Assembly: GCF_030246925.1 (NCBI RefSeq)
Contig: NZ_CP126740.1
Coordinates: 2,728,001-2,792,000 of the forward strand
DNA length: 64,000 bases
Reading direction: 5' to 3'
Source of the DNA: Microbacterium sp. zg-Y625
Lineage (GTDB): Bacteria; Actinomycetota; Actinomycetes; Actinomycetales; Microbacteriaceae
This document shows positions 16,291 to 25,517 of this stretch, piece after piece; positions within the stretch are counted from its first letter, which is position 1, and each line of letters begins with the position of its first letter. The translations under genes and the position numbers were made by a program. The notes under the pieces are model-generated. The model was not told the origin of the DNA. It ran no database searches and saw only the letters and a program-made list of their open reading frames with translations.

Positions 16291-17496
16291 ATGACGAAAG
16301 CAGCGCGTACGGCCCGGGCGGCCCACCGAGTGGTTGTGATCGGCGGGGGCAACGCCGGCCTGAGCGCGGCGGGGCGGCTGCGACGGGCCGGGGTGCGGCA
16401 GGTCACCGTCGTCGAACCGCGCGGGACGCACATCTTCGCGCCGCTGCAGTCGCACATCGCGGGAGGCCGCGCGCGGGTGGCCGACGCGGTGCGCCCGCAG
16501 GCGAAGGTCACGCCGCGCGGCGTCCGGTGGGTGCAGGATTCCGCCACCGCGATCGACACGGAACGCCACGTGGTGCAGGTCGCCGGCGGCGCGGAGCTGC
16601 CCTACGACGATCTCGTGATCTGCCCCGGCATCCGCATGCTCTGGGACGCCGTCCCCGGGCTCGCCGAAGCCATGCAGACCGAGGCCGGCATCTCGAACTA
16701 CGACCTGGATCTCGCGCGCAAGGCATCGCCGGCGCTGCGGGACGTGACCGGCGGCACGGTGGTGTTCGTGCAGTCGCCGAGCCCGGCATCCTGCGCCGCC
16801 GCCGCGCAGAAGCCGATGTACCTCGCCTGCGACTGGTGGCGTGACCGCGGTGTGCTCGCCGACATCCGCGTCGTCTTCGTCACCCCCGAGCCCGAGCTCT
16901 TCCACGTCGCCGAGGTCGACGCCGAGCTGCGGCGAAAGGTCGCCGAGTACGGGATCGAGGTGCGCCGGGGGACCGATCTTGCGAGCGTGGATGCCGGCGC
17001 GCGCACCGTGACCCTCGCGCACGGCGGCCGGGAAGAGGTACTGGGCTACGACCTGCTGCACGCGGAGCCGCCGCAGGGGCCGCCGGCCTGGCTGGAGACC
17101 TCGGGACTCACCGACGCCCGCGGATACGTGGACATCGATCCCGAGACGCTGCGCTCACGCCGAGTGCCGACCGTGTGGTCACTGGGCGATGCCGCCGAGA
17201 CGCAGACGCCCCGTTCGGGCGGAGCGATCCGCACCCAGAGCACCGTGCTGGTCGACAACCTGCTCGCCGCGCTCGAGGGACGGCCGCTGCCTGCCCGGTA
17301 CGACGGCTACTCGGTGTGCCCCTTCACCGTCTCGCGCGACACCGTGGTGTTCGCGGAGTTCGACCGCGACGGTGACCCGGAGCCGACCCTGCCCTGGTGG
17401 AAGGGGTCGATGCGGGAAAGCCGCCTGACGTGGATCCTCGACCGCTACGTGCTGCCCTGGGTCTACTGGAACCTCATCGTCAAGGGTCGCGCGTAA
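16291..17496 (+). CDS. type II sulfide:quinone oxidoreductase-like flavoprotein
   Basis: A 401-residue FAD enzyme that would oxidise sulfide or a persulfide and pass electrons to quinone at the membrane face. RVVVIGGGNAGLSAAGRLRRAG (13-34) is the FAD-binding Rossmann motif. Cysteines at positions expected for the mitochondrial-type (type II) enzyme are present: Cys168 in SPSPASCAAAAQKPMYLACD and Cys343 in YDGYSVCPFTVSRDTVVFAEFD, a segment matching the family's YDGY.sCP signature. VWSLGDAAETQTPRSGGAIRTQ is the second FAD contact. A C-terminal amphipathic stretch (WILDRYVLPWVYWNLI) may anchor it. It overlaps the convergent downstream gene by 17 bp. Confidence 0.87.
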   Translation: MTKAARTARAAHRVVVIGGGNAGLSAAGRLRRAGVRQVTVVEPRGTHIFAPLQSHIAGGRARVADAVRPQAKVTPRGVRWVQDSATAIDTERHVVQVAGGAELPYDDLVICPGIRMLWDAVPGLAEAMQTEAGISNYDLDLARKASPALRDVTGGTVVFVQSPSPASCAAAAQKPMYLACDWWRDRGVLADIRVVFVTPEPELFHVAEVDAELRRKVAEYGIEVRRGTDLASVDAGARTVTLAHGGREEVLGYDLLHAEPPQGPPAWLETSGLTDARGYVDIDPETLRSRRVPTVWSLGDAAETQTPRSGGAIRTQSTVLVDNLLAALEGRPLPARYDGYSVCPFTVSRDTVVFAEFDRDGDPEPTLPWWKGSMRESRLTWILDRYVLPWVYWNLIVKGRA

Positions 17497-18496
17497 GGCG
17501 GAGGTCAGCGGCCAGATGGCGCACGAGAAGCGGCAGAAGGGCGAGCGCGATGAACCCCGAGATCAGCTTGTCCATCAGCGACGTGATGATGTTCGACGAG
17601 AACACCGCCGCCCAGAACTGGTGCCCGATGGCCACGAGGTTGCCCGACAGCGTTCGGGCGCCCGCGTTGATCGAGAACCCGCCGTAAACGAGCATGATCA
17701 GCAGCGTCGCCACGAGCGTGCAGCACACGCCGACGAGCAGGCTGAGCACGAGGACGCGCGAGGGAGAGCGCCCCATTCGCCACTGCCGCACGCCGTATCC
17801 CCAGACCAGGGCACCGGCGATGTTGACGACGGTGAACGGGATTCCCACGAGGGTCCATTCGAAGAGCGCGAACAATCCGTGCGTGAGGATCGCGACGGCG
17901 ACGCCGTACCAGGGACCCAGCGCGACCGAGACGATCGCGGTGCCCACCATGTCGAGATACAGCGGCAGCCCGAGTGTGCGGACGAAGATCGATCCCGCCA
18001 TGTTGGCGGCGACCCCCAGCGCGACGATGAGCGTGCTGGCCAGCAGGAACGAACGGACGACGGGACGGGACGCGACGGGCGGGATCGCGGCTTCGTCTCT
18101 CGGGGCCGGGACGGGTTGCGCAGGGGCGGGGGCGGGTTCGGCTTCGGGAGGACTGGCCGGGGTGGCTGGGGTGGCTGGGCCGACCTCTTCGGCCCGGGCA
18201 CGCACGCAGTAATCCCGCCAGTACGCCGCCCGCTCGGCATCCTCGCCCAGAACGGTCGCGATGTCCGCCACCAGCCGTGCGTTGATGCGGCGCCGGCCGG
18301 CACGGAAGGCATCGTAGACGGTGGAGCGTCCGACGTAGGCGGCGGCCTCGCTCATTCCGCGGGCCTCCCGCAGCCGGCGCACCCGCTCCGCGATCTGCGC
18401 GTAGCTGACGTCGCCGGCCGTGAGCCTGAGCAGCTGGAAGTCCGCGACGAACCGGTCCATGAGGCTCCCCGATGGGAGCTGGTCGTTCGTGTGCAC
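17480..18496 (-). CDS. helix-turn-helix domain fused to an ECF S-component-like membrane domain
   Basis: A 338-residue two-part protein. The N-terminal 90 residues are an Xre-like DNA-binding domain (SYAQIAERVRRLREARGMSEAAAYVGRSTVYDAF, then INARLVADIATVLG). A Pro/Ala/Glu-rich linker follows (about residues 105-150). The C-terminal 180 residues hold five to six membrane helices with the layout of vitamin-type ECF transporter S components: NMAGSIFVRTLGLPLYLDMVGTAIVSVALGPWYGVAVAILTHG. The GTG at 18496 has GGAGGGG upstream; the ATG at 18460 is an alternative. No ECF ATPase or T component is near. A membrane-tethered, ligand-sensing regulator is a possible reading but is not shown by the sequence. 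Confidence 0.75.
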   Translation of the reverse strand: MHTNDQLPSGSLMDRFVADFQLLRLTAGDVSYAQIAERVRRLREARGMSEAAAYVGRSTVYDAFRAGRRRINARLVADIATVLGEDAERAAYWRDYCVRARAEEVGPATPATPASPPEAEPAPAPAQPVPAPRDEAAIPPVASRPVVRSFLLASTLIVALGVAANMAGSIFVRTLGLPLYLDMVGTAIVSVALGPWYGVAVAILTHGLFALFEWTLVGIPFTVVNIAGALVWGYGVRQWRMGRSPSRVLVLSLLVGVCCTLVATLLIMLVYGGFSINAGARTLSGNLVAIGHQFWAAVFSSNIITSLMDKLISGFIALALLPLLVRHLAADLRLTRDP

Positions 18497-18883
18497 TCGC
18501 CCCTCCCCAGAGCTCGCGGGCGACGGCCGGCTGCTGAGGAGCATAGCGCGCGGACGCGGGACGCTCGGCTGCGCAGATCGTGGTTCCGGGACCGTCCGGG
18601 AACGTCCGGGAACCGCTGCCGGCGCCGTCCGGTTGACCACGCGGCGGTAACTTGGCATTCACTCACCCGCCACCCGACGGGGCCCGACAGCGTCGGCGCA
18701 CCGACAGGGAGAAGAGACACCCAGGGGGACTGGCAGTCTCGCGGGAGGAGCAGGTGGCCGGGGTGTACCCCGACGAAGCTGTGGCGCTGGGGGGCGCTGT
18801 TCCGGCTTCAGTCGAGGGTCAGGCACTCCGGCCACCCCACTTCGGCGTCGGCGTGGAGTCCACGACCTCTACGCTGGAGGGCT
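18497..18883. other. intergenic region between divergent genes, 387 bp
   Basis: This stretch separates the HTH-membrane fusion gene from the rightward EI24-like gene. It has the same GC content as coding DNA but no reading frame with a convincing start and protein-like composition. It must contain the promoters of both flanking genes; the segment around 18800-18880 before the GGAGG at 18875 is the likely leader of the EI24-like gene. I see no repeat, hairpin or RNA gene here. Confidence 0.5.
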
Positions 18884-19642
18884 ATGCGCGAACTGACCCG
18901 GGGATTGGGCGATCTGGCCGGCGGCTTCGGGCTCTGGCGTCGACGGCCCGGGCTGATGGCGCTCGGCCTCGTGCCCGCCGCCATCGTGGGCGCGCTGTTG
19001 CTCGCGGGCCTGGTGACGCTGGCGCTCTTCCTGCCGACGATCGCCGAGGCCCTCACCCCGTTCGCCGACGGATGGCCGGCCGTGTGGCTCACAGTGGTGC
19101 GTTTCGCGGCGGGCACCGCGGTGTTCGCAGCCGCACTGGTGGTCGTCGCGGTGACGTTCACGGCCCTCACCCTGATCGTCGGCGAGCCGTTCTACGACCG
19201 CATCTGGCGAGCGGTCGAAGCCGAGGCCGGCAGCGAAGGGCTGGACGCGCCGTATGGATTCTGGCGGTCCGCCGCCGATTCGCTCGCCCTTGTCGTCCGC
19301 GGGCTGGGCGTCGCCGTCCTCGCGGCGCTCGGCGGACTGGTGCCCGTCGTCGGAGCGCCGCTGGGCGCGGCGACGGGCATCGTGCTCACCGGATGGCTGC
19401 TCGCCGACGAGCTGACGGCACGGGCGCTCGCGGCCCGCGGGATCGACCGACGCTCGCGGCGACGTCTGCTGCGCGCACAGCGGGGGCGCACCCTCGGATT
19501 CGGGATCGCCACCCAGCTGTGCTTCCTGGTGCCGCTGGGCGCCGTCGCCGTCATGCCGGCAGCCGTGGCCGGATCGACGACGCTCGCGCAGTCCCTGCTC
19601 AGCGGCGGGGCGACCCGTCCGTCGTCCGTTACCGCACACTGA
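18884..19642 (+). CDS. EI24/CysZ-like integral membrane protein
   Basis: A 252-residue protein of the EI24 domain family, whose characterised members include the sulfate permease CysZ. The start MRELTRGLGDLAGGFGLWRRRPGLMALGLVP is typical; membrane stretches follow at about residues 25-50, 68-95, 130-165 and 205-230, and the family segment GEPFYDRIWRAVEAEAG lies between the second and third. The ATG has GGAGG four bases upstream. No cys assimilation genes are nearby apart from the SQR-like gene 1.4 kb away, so a sulfur role is only a possibility. Confidence 0.82.
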   Translation: MRELTRGLGDLAGGFGLWRRRPGLMALGLVPAAIVGALLLAGLVTLALFLPTIAEALTPFADGWPAVWLTVVRFAAGTAVFAAALVVVAVTFTALTLIVGEPFYDRIWRAVEAEAGSEGLDAPYGFWRSAADSLALVVRGLGVAVLAALGGLVPVVGAPLGAATGIVLTGWLLADELTARALAARGIDRRSRRRLLRAQRGRTLGFGIATQLCFLVPLGAVAVMPAAVAGSTTLAQSLLSGGATRPSSVTAH

Positions 19643-19751
19643 GCGGCGCGCGCAAGGGCAGCTCTCCCCATCGGGGTCCGAGGCTTGCGCACGCTACGGT
19701 GGCGCTGATCCGCGGCACGGACGCCGCGGCGGAACCCGGGGGGAAGACGAC

Positions 19752-20504
19752 ATGAGCACGGAGACGACCACGCCCGCTCAGCCTGCTGCCGGCTCGACCG
19801 GCCTGCCGAGCGCGCCGAAGAAGAAGGTGCCGTGGTGGGTGTGGGCACTCACCGGCGTCGTGGCCCTGGCACTGGTGATCGGCGTCGTCTGGTTCGCAAC
19901 CCAGGGCGCCGACGATGACGCCGACGACGCCGGCGTCGGCCCGGCCCCGGCCGCTGTGGAAGAGGATGAGCCGGAGGAGGATGCCGACGCCCCCGTGGAG
20001 CGCGAGGAGTTCACCGGCACCGGCGACATGGTCGTCCCGGTCGCCATCGACAAGGCCGCCCTGGTGTCCTTCACCTGCGAGGACTGCACCAGCAACGTCC
20101 TCGTGACCTCCGACGCCGAGGAGGGGCTGATCGCGAACAGCATCGGCGCGTACACCGGCTCGCGCCTGGTGAACATGGCGGAGGGATCCGCAGTGACGGA
20201 GATCACCGTCGAGGCCGACGGCACCTGGGAGCTCGTCGTGGACGATGTCGAGAACGCACCGAGCTTCGACGGCGCCGTGACCGGCACGGGCGACCAGGCG
20301 TTCTGGATGACCGGCGAGTTCGAGTCGGTGGCCTTCGTCAACGGCGACCAGCGAGGCAACCACGCCGTCTGGGCCTACCGCAACGGCATGACCAACCCCC
20401 TCATCTTCAACGGCATCGGACCTGCAGACGACACCGCTGAGATGACGGGCCCGGCCCTGGTGCAGGTGTCCTCGAGGGCCGAATGGACCCTGACGCCGCA
20501 GTGA
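19752..20504 (+). CDS. single-pass membrane protein with acidic linker and extracellular domain
   Basis: Not recognised as a named family. The 250-residue product has a short Pro/Thr-rich cytoplasmic leader, KKK, one membrane helix (VPWWVWALTGVVALALVIGVVWFA, about residues 28-51), a strongly acidic linker (DDDADDAG...EEDEPEEDADA), and a 160-residue beta-rich outer domain containing a CEDC motif near residue 110 and FWMTGEFESVAFVNGDQRGNHAVWAYRNG. The type II-like topology puts the domain outside the membrane. The two-cysteine CEDC could form a disulfide or bind a metal. It follows the EI24-like gene by 109 bp on the same strand. Confidence 0.7.
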   Translation: MSTETTTPAQPAAGSTGLPSAPKKKVPWWVWALTGVVALALVIGVVWFATQGADDDADDAGVGPAPAAVEEDEPEEDADAPVEREEFTGTGDMVVPVAIDKAALVSFTCEDCTSNVLVTSDAEEGLIANSIGAYTGSRLVNMAEGSAVTEITVEADGTWELVVDDVENAPSFDGAVTGTGDQAFWMTGEFESVAFVNGDQRGNHAVWAYRNGMTNPLIFNGIGPADDTAEMTGPALVQVSSRAEWTLTPQ

Positions 20505-20517
20505 CCCGATGACACGG

Positions 20518-22608
20518 TCACCCGCGCTCAGCGACATCCGCTTCTGTGGAGAGGGCATCGCGCAGCTGGGCGCGGGTGGTCACCCCGAGCTTGGGGAAGA
20601 TGCGGTAGAGGTGACCTCCGACGGTGCGTGGTGAGAGGTAGAGCCGCCCGCCGATCTCCTTGTTCGACAGCCCCCCGGCGGCGAGCTCTGCAATCCGCGC
20701 CTCCTGCTCGGTGAGGTCGGCCACCCCGACCGCGACCTCGCGGCTGCACGCGCGCAACTCGCGCCGCACGCGCGGCAGCCAGGCGCCGGCCTGCACGCTC
20801 ATGAGGTCCAACTCCACCCTCAGCAGATGGCGTCGCGCTTCGGCCGTGCGGCGGGCAGCTCGCAGCCTCTCGGCATAGACCAGACGCAGCCGCGCGGATT
20901 CATAGACGAACGGCAGCGATTCGGATCTCTCCAGCAGCTCTTCGGCCGGCGTCAGCGTGCGTCGCGCCGCGATCACGGCATCGCACGCGGCGAGCACGAA
21001 CGCCGCGCGCTCCGACGGCTGCTGCGGCAGGACCGCGCGGATGTACTCGACGCGGGCCATCGCCTCGTCCTCCTGATGCAGCAGCAGGGCGTAGTCGACG
21101 AGGTCGAACAGCTCCATCGGGCCATAGGCGCCCACCGTCAAGGCCAGGGCGTCGGGCCTGCGCGTGGCCAGGAGCGCCATGGCCCGCTCGTAGTTCCCCT
21201 CCGATGCGTCGATCATGACGATGACGGAGTCGAGCAGTGCGCGCAGCCAGAAGGCGCGGCGCAGCACCGGCTCGGTGAGCAGCCGGTCCGCCCGGGTGCG
21301 CGCGTGGTGCTGTTCGCCGCGGAACGCCTCGCCGAAGGCCAGCATGACCTCCGCGCCCACTCGCAGCAGCGGCGCCGATACCGTGTGGGCTGCTGCCTCC
21401 AGGACCACGGCAGCCGCAGCCTGCAGCTCGTCCCACTGATGCGTGTGCGCGAGCAGGCTTCCCAGGTATGTGGCGTCGAGGATACGCACGAGCCGGTTGG
21501 CCACCTGCCCACTGCCCGCGGCAGAGGGCAGGAACGCGCCCACCCGCAGAGCGCGGTGCGTGCGGAGGATCCGCGCCACGCTGGCGGCCAGCTGCACCCA
21601 TCCGCGCCCGTCCGCGCCGGGTGGGCACACCACCTGCACCTCGGCGTCGTACGGCGCCGTCATGAGGGAGGCGATCCCGACGATCTCCGGATGCAGCGAC
21701 GCCGGGGTCGCTGCGGTCAGCCGCACGAACTCGCCCCACGCGTCGACGTCGGCCGCGAGCAGGTTGATGAGCGCGTAGGCGGCGAGCGCCTCGCCGATGG
21801 TGTCGGGAGTGAGAGCGTCGCCCCGCAGGCGCGCGAGGATCGTCGTGCGCGCGGCGGCCGGATCGCTCTCGGGCAGCGCCTGGCGCAGAGCTCGCGCGGG
21901 CGCGCTCTCGCGCAGGAGCACGCGGGTGTCGGTGTCCGTGAAGCGATACAGCACGTGCTCGACAACGGCGAAGTCCCCATCGAAGGCGGCGATGTTGGCC
22001 GCGGCGGCGGCGAGCGCTGCGGTGGCATCCGGGTCGACGGAGGCTTCTGCGGCACGGACGAGGCAGTGCACCGCCCACGACGGCCGGTCGGCGCGCGCGA
22101 AGAAGGTCGCGGCATCCACCAGCTCGGACACCGCAGGGCTCTCCCCGCCGAAGAGCAGGTGCAGGGCGCGACCGCGCGTGGCGGCAGGATCGGCGAAGCG
22201 CACCCGGGCGGCGGCCCGGTGATCGTCGGGGACGGAAGCGGCAAGCACCGCCGCGCGGTGCGGCGGCGCTCGCCAGCGAAGGCTCCCCCAGTCTTCGATC
22301 TCGACGAAGTCGGATGCCGCGGCGCACTCCCGATCCCACGCCGTGGCATCGGTCTCGCCCTGCAGCGCGAGCGCGAGCAGACGCGCCCTGAGGCCGGGCG
22401 GCAGCGCGCGATACTCCGCCGCGAGGGCCGCACCCTGTGCGCCGAGATCCGCGAGCCGAGGCAGCGCCCCCAGCCAGTCCGAGGCCTGACCCACCCGTTC
22501 CGACGCGTCCGGAGGCACGGCGCCGACGCCGTGGAGGTCTTCGAGGTGTCGAAGACCGAGCGCCGACGGCGGCGGCGCATCATCCGCGTGGCCAGGTCGG
22601 GTGACCAT
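20518..22608 (-). CDS. large LuxR-family regulator with helical-repeat N-terminus, no visible ATPase
   Basis: A 696-residue regulator. The C-terminal 65 residues are a LuxR/NarL helix-turn-helix (LTEQEARIAELAAGGLSNKEIGGRLYLSPRTVGGHLYRIFPKLGV). The preceding 600 residues are Ala/Leu/Arg-rich helices like the tetratricopeptide part of LAL/MalT-type activators, but no Walker A (GxxGxGKT) or Walker B motif is visible. It therefore resembles the C-terminal half of a LAL protein. The gene is divergent from the alpha/beta hydrolase at 22776 with 167 bp between starts, suggesting it may control that hydrolase pair. Confidence 0.85.
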   Translation of the reverse strand: MVTRPGHADDAPPPSALGLRHLEDLHGVGAVPPDASERVGQASDWLGALPRLADLGAQGAALAAEYRALPPGLRARLLALALQGETDATAWDRECAAASDFVEIEDWGSLRWRAPPHRAAVLAASVPDDHRAAARVRFADPAATRGRALHLLFGGESPAVSELVDAATFFARADRPSWAVHCLVRAAEASVDPDATAALAAAAANIAAFDGDFAVVEHVLYRFTDTDTRVLLRESAPARALRQALPESDPAAARTTILARLRGDALTPDTIGEALAAYALINLLAADVDAWGEFVRLTAATPASLHPEIVGIASLMTAPYDAEVQVVCPPGADGRGWVQLAASVARILRTHRALRVGAFLPSAAGSGQVANRLVRILDATYLGSLLAHTHQWDELQAAAAVVLEAAAHTVSAPLLRVGAEVMLAFGEAFRGEQHHARTRADRLLTEPVLRRAFWLRALLDSVIVMIDASEGNYERAMALLATRRPDALALTVGAYGPMELFDLVDYALLLHQEDEAMARVEYIRAVLPQQPSERAAFVLAACDAVIAARRTLTPAEELLERSESLPFVYESARLRLVYAERLRAARRTAEARRHLLRVELDLMSVQAGAWLPRVRRELRACSREVAVGVADLTEQEARIAELAAGGLSNKEIGGRLYLSPRTVGGHLYRIFPKLGVTTRAQLRDALSTEADVAERG

Positions 22609-22775
22609 GCTTGATCATACGGACGCCTGCCGCTGCGCGGGAGAGCCCCTCGTCATCGACCTGCCGATGACTCGGACGAGTCGATCGACTCTTCGGCCGC
22701 GTCGACCCGCTGCCGGACGATCGGTGCACGGGGTGCGAATCGGCGCCTCGCGGCATCCGCAGGAGGGCGCACCGC

Positions 22776-23501
22776 ATGTCCGGCAGCACCGGCTCGAGCA
22801 CCGTCACGGTCGTCCTGGTGCACGGCGCGTTCGCCGAGAACGCCGGGTGGACCGGCGTCATCAGCCGGCTCGCGCAGAACGGCGTGCGGGCGTTCGCGGC
22901 ATCCAACCCCCTGCGCGGTGTCGCCGTCGACAGCCGATACGTCGCCGACCGGCTGCACGCCGTGCCCGGACCGGTCGTGCTGGTCGGGCACGGGTACGGC
23001 GGCATGGTCATCACGCAGGCCGCCGTCGCGGCCTTCAACGTCGAGGCGCTCGTGTACGTCGGGGCCTTCGCACCCGAGACCGAAGAGACCGCGGCCGACC
23101 TGGCCACCCTGTACCCCGGCAGCACGCTGCGCGGGAACGTCGTCGCCACGCCACTGTCGTCGGGTGAGAGCGAGCTCACCATCCAGGCCGACGCGTTCCC
23201 GCAGCAGTTCTGCGGCGACCTCGACGCGGCCACCTCGTCGCGCCTCGCTGCGACCCAGCGGGCGGTGCTCGGGCGGGCGCTGGACGAGCCGCTCACCACG
23301 GCGGTCCCGGCGTGGCGCACGCTGCCGTCGTGGTTCGTCTACGGGGCGGCCGACCGACTCATCCCGGCGGCCGCGCACGCCCACTTCGCCCGACGCGCCG
23401 GGTCTCAGGGGACGACGCGCGTCGAACACGCCTCACACGCGATCGCGCTCTCCGAGCCCGACGTCGTGACGCGCAGCATCCTGGCCGCCATCGCCGGGTG
23501 A
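22776..23501 (+). CDS. alpha/beta hydrolase-fold protein lacking the nucleophilic serine
   Basis: A 241-residue protein of the same subfamily as the next gene (VLVHGAFAENAGWTGVISRL versus VLVHGAFADGSGWRGVYENL). The nucleophile elbow reads VLVGHGYGGMVIT, so the position normally held by Ser in G-H-S-x-G is Gly73; the codon is GGG in the sequence. The acid (YGAADRLIP) and histidine (VEHASHAIALSEPD) parts of the triad remain. It is therefore probably not a standard esterase; a lyase-like, binding or regulatory role is possible. The gene lies 46 bp before the intact paralogue and is probably co-transcribed with it. Confidence 0.85.
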   Translation: MSGSTGSSTVTVVLVHGAFAENAGWTGVISRLAQNGVRAFAASNPLRGVAVDSRYVADRLHAVPGPVVLVGHGYGGMVITQAAVAAFNVEALVYVGAFAPETEETAADLATLYPGSTLRGNVVATPLSSGESELTIQADAFPQQFCGDLDAATSSRLAATQRAVLGRALDEPLTTAVPAWRTLPSWFVYGAADRLIPAAAHAHFARRAGSQGTTRVEHASHAIALSEPDVVTRSILAAIAG

Positions 23502-23547
23502 CGACTCCGTCGGCGACCGCCGACGGTACCGAAAGGAAGGAAAGAAA

Positions 23548-24252
23548 ATGACCGACGATCAGCAGATCACCAACGCCGTGCTGGTGCACGGGGCGTTCGC
23601 CGACGGGTCGGGGTGGCGTGGCGTCTACGAGAACCTGACGGCACGCGGCATGCGCGTCACCATCGCGCAGATTCCGCTCACCTCGCTCGCCGACGATGTG
23701 GCCGCCACCACACGGGTGCTCGACCTGCAGGACGGCCCGACGGTCCTCGTCGGACACTCCTGGGGTGGGACGGTCATCACCGAGGCGGGGACGCACCCGA
23801 AGGTCGCTGCCCTCGTCTACGTCTCCGCACTCGCGCCGGATTCAGGAGAGACGACCGCGCAGCAGTACGAGGGCTTCGCCCCGACACCCAACTTCGTCAT
23901 CGACGTGGGAGACGACGGGTTCGGATTCCTCAACTGGGAGCGCTTCAAGGTCGGTTTCGCCGCCGACGCGACCGACGCCGACGCCGCGTTCCTGCGGGAT
24001 TCGCAGGTGCCGATCAACATGTCGGCGTTCGGCGTCGCCGTGCCGCACGCGGCGTGGCGCGACAAGCCGAGCTGGGCTGTCATCGCGAGGGACGACCAAT
24101 CGTTCGACCAGGCGATGCTGACGCACATGGCCACCCGCGCCGGCGCCGAGATCACCTACGTCTCGGCCAGCCACGCGCTGTTCCTGACGCAGCCCGGGGC
24201 GGTATCGGAGGTCATCGCGACGGCCGCGCAGAACGCGCTCGTTGCGAGCTGA
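23548..24252 (+). CDS. alpha/beta hydrolase
   Basis: A 234-residue alpha/beta hydrolase with an intact nucleophile elbow VLVGHSWGGTVITEAG (Ser71), oxyanion motif VHGAFADGSGW near residue 13, and a C-terminal histidine in YVSASHALFLTQPG. The start codon follows GGAAGGAAAGAAA. The closest recognisable group is the small esterases of the EstC/pyrethroid-hydrolase-like type found next to regulators in soil bacteria. It is a tandem duplicate of the preceding gene. No signal peptide is present. The substrate is unknown. Confidence 0.88.
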   Translation: MTDDQQITNAVLVHGAFADGSGWRGVYENLTARGMRVTIAQIPLTSLADDVAATTRVLDLQDGPTVLVGHSWGGTVITEAGTHPKVAALVYVSALAPDSGETTAQQYEGFAPTPNFVIDVGDDGFGFLNWERFKVGFAADATDADAAFLRDSQVPINMSAFGVAVPHAAWRDKPSWAVIARDDQSFDQAMLTHMATRAGAEITYVSASHALFLTQPGAVSEVIATAAQNALVAS

Positions 24253-24324
24253 GCGGGGGCGAGCCGGTCCGTGCCGGGGGCGCGGGCCGGCTCGCGGCGC
24301 GAACGGAAGGCCCTGGGTCCGCCG

Positions 24325-24492
24325 TCACGCGTACCGTCTCAGCTCATCCGCTGTGAAGTAGTTCTGCGTCTGAGGAGTGATCAGCACCAGATACCTCTCG
24401 CGCTTCTCGTCGTTCCATACGACGGTTCCGACATTGCCCGTCATCCTGGATCCTGTGGCCTGGACGGTGTCACCGACCTTGAAATCGTTCAC
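24325..24492 (-). CDS. small SH3/KOW-like protein, 55 aa
   Basis: A short frame with GTG start and AGGAG at the right distance, encoding VNDFKVGDTVQATGSRMTGN followed by VGTVVWNDEKRERYLVLITP and a C-terminus with ADELRRYA. The opening pattern (VGDTVQATG...GTVV) resembles KOW/SH3-like barrels and YodB-type DUF small beta proteins that bind nucleic acid or protein. The stop is TGA at 24325-24327. It lies 34 bp downstream of the chloroperoxidase-like hydrolase on the same strand and may be its operon partner. Codon usage matches neighbouring genes. Confidence 0.65.
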   Translation of the reverse strand: MNDFKVGDTVQATGSRMTGNVGTVVWNDEKRERYLVLITPQTQNYFTADELRRYA

Positions 24493-24526
24493 TGTTGCGT
24501 CTCCTTGAGGTCCGAGGCCACCGACG

Positions 24527-25447
<921 letters not shown>

Positions 25448-25517
25448 TCAACTGCCCCGGGCGAGTGCGTGCGGACTCGCTTGACCCTGTTCCCGGGACA
25501 GACCCTTCGCTGGGCAT

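Noticed and set aside
17480..18496. HTH and membrane parts as two genes joined by a frameshift error
   Set aside because: The frame is continuous, the linker has normal codon bias and a typical Pro/Ala composition, and no start with a ribosome-binding site is seen before the membrane domain.
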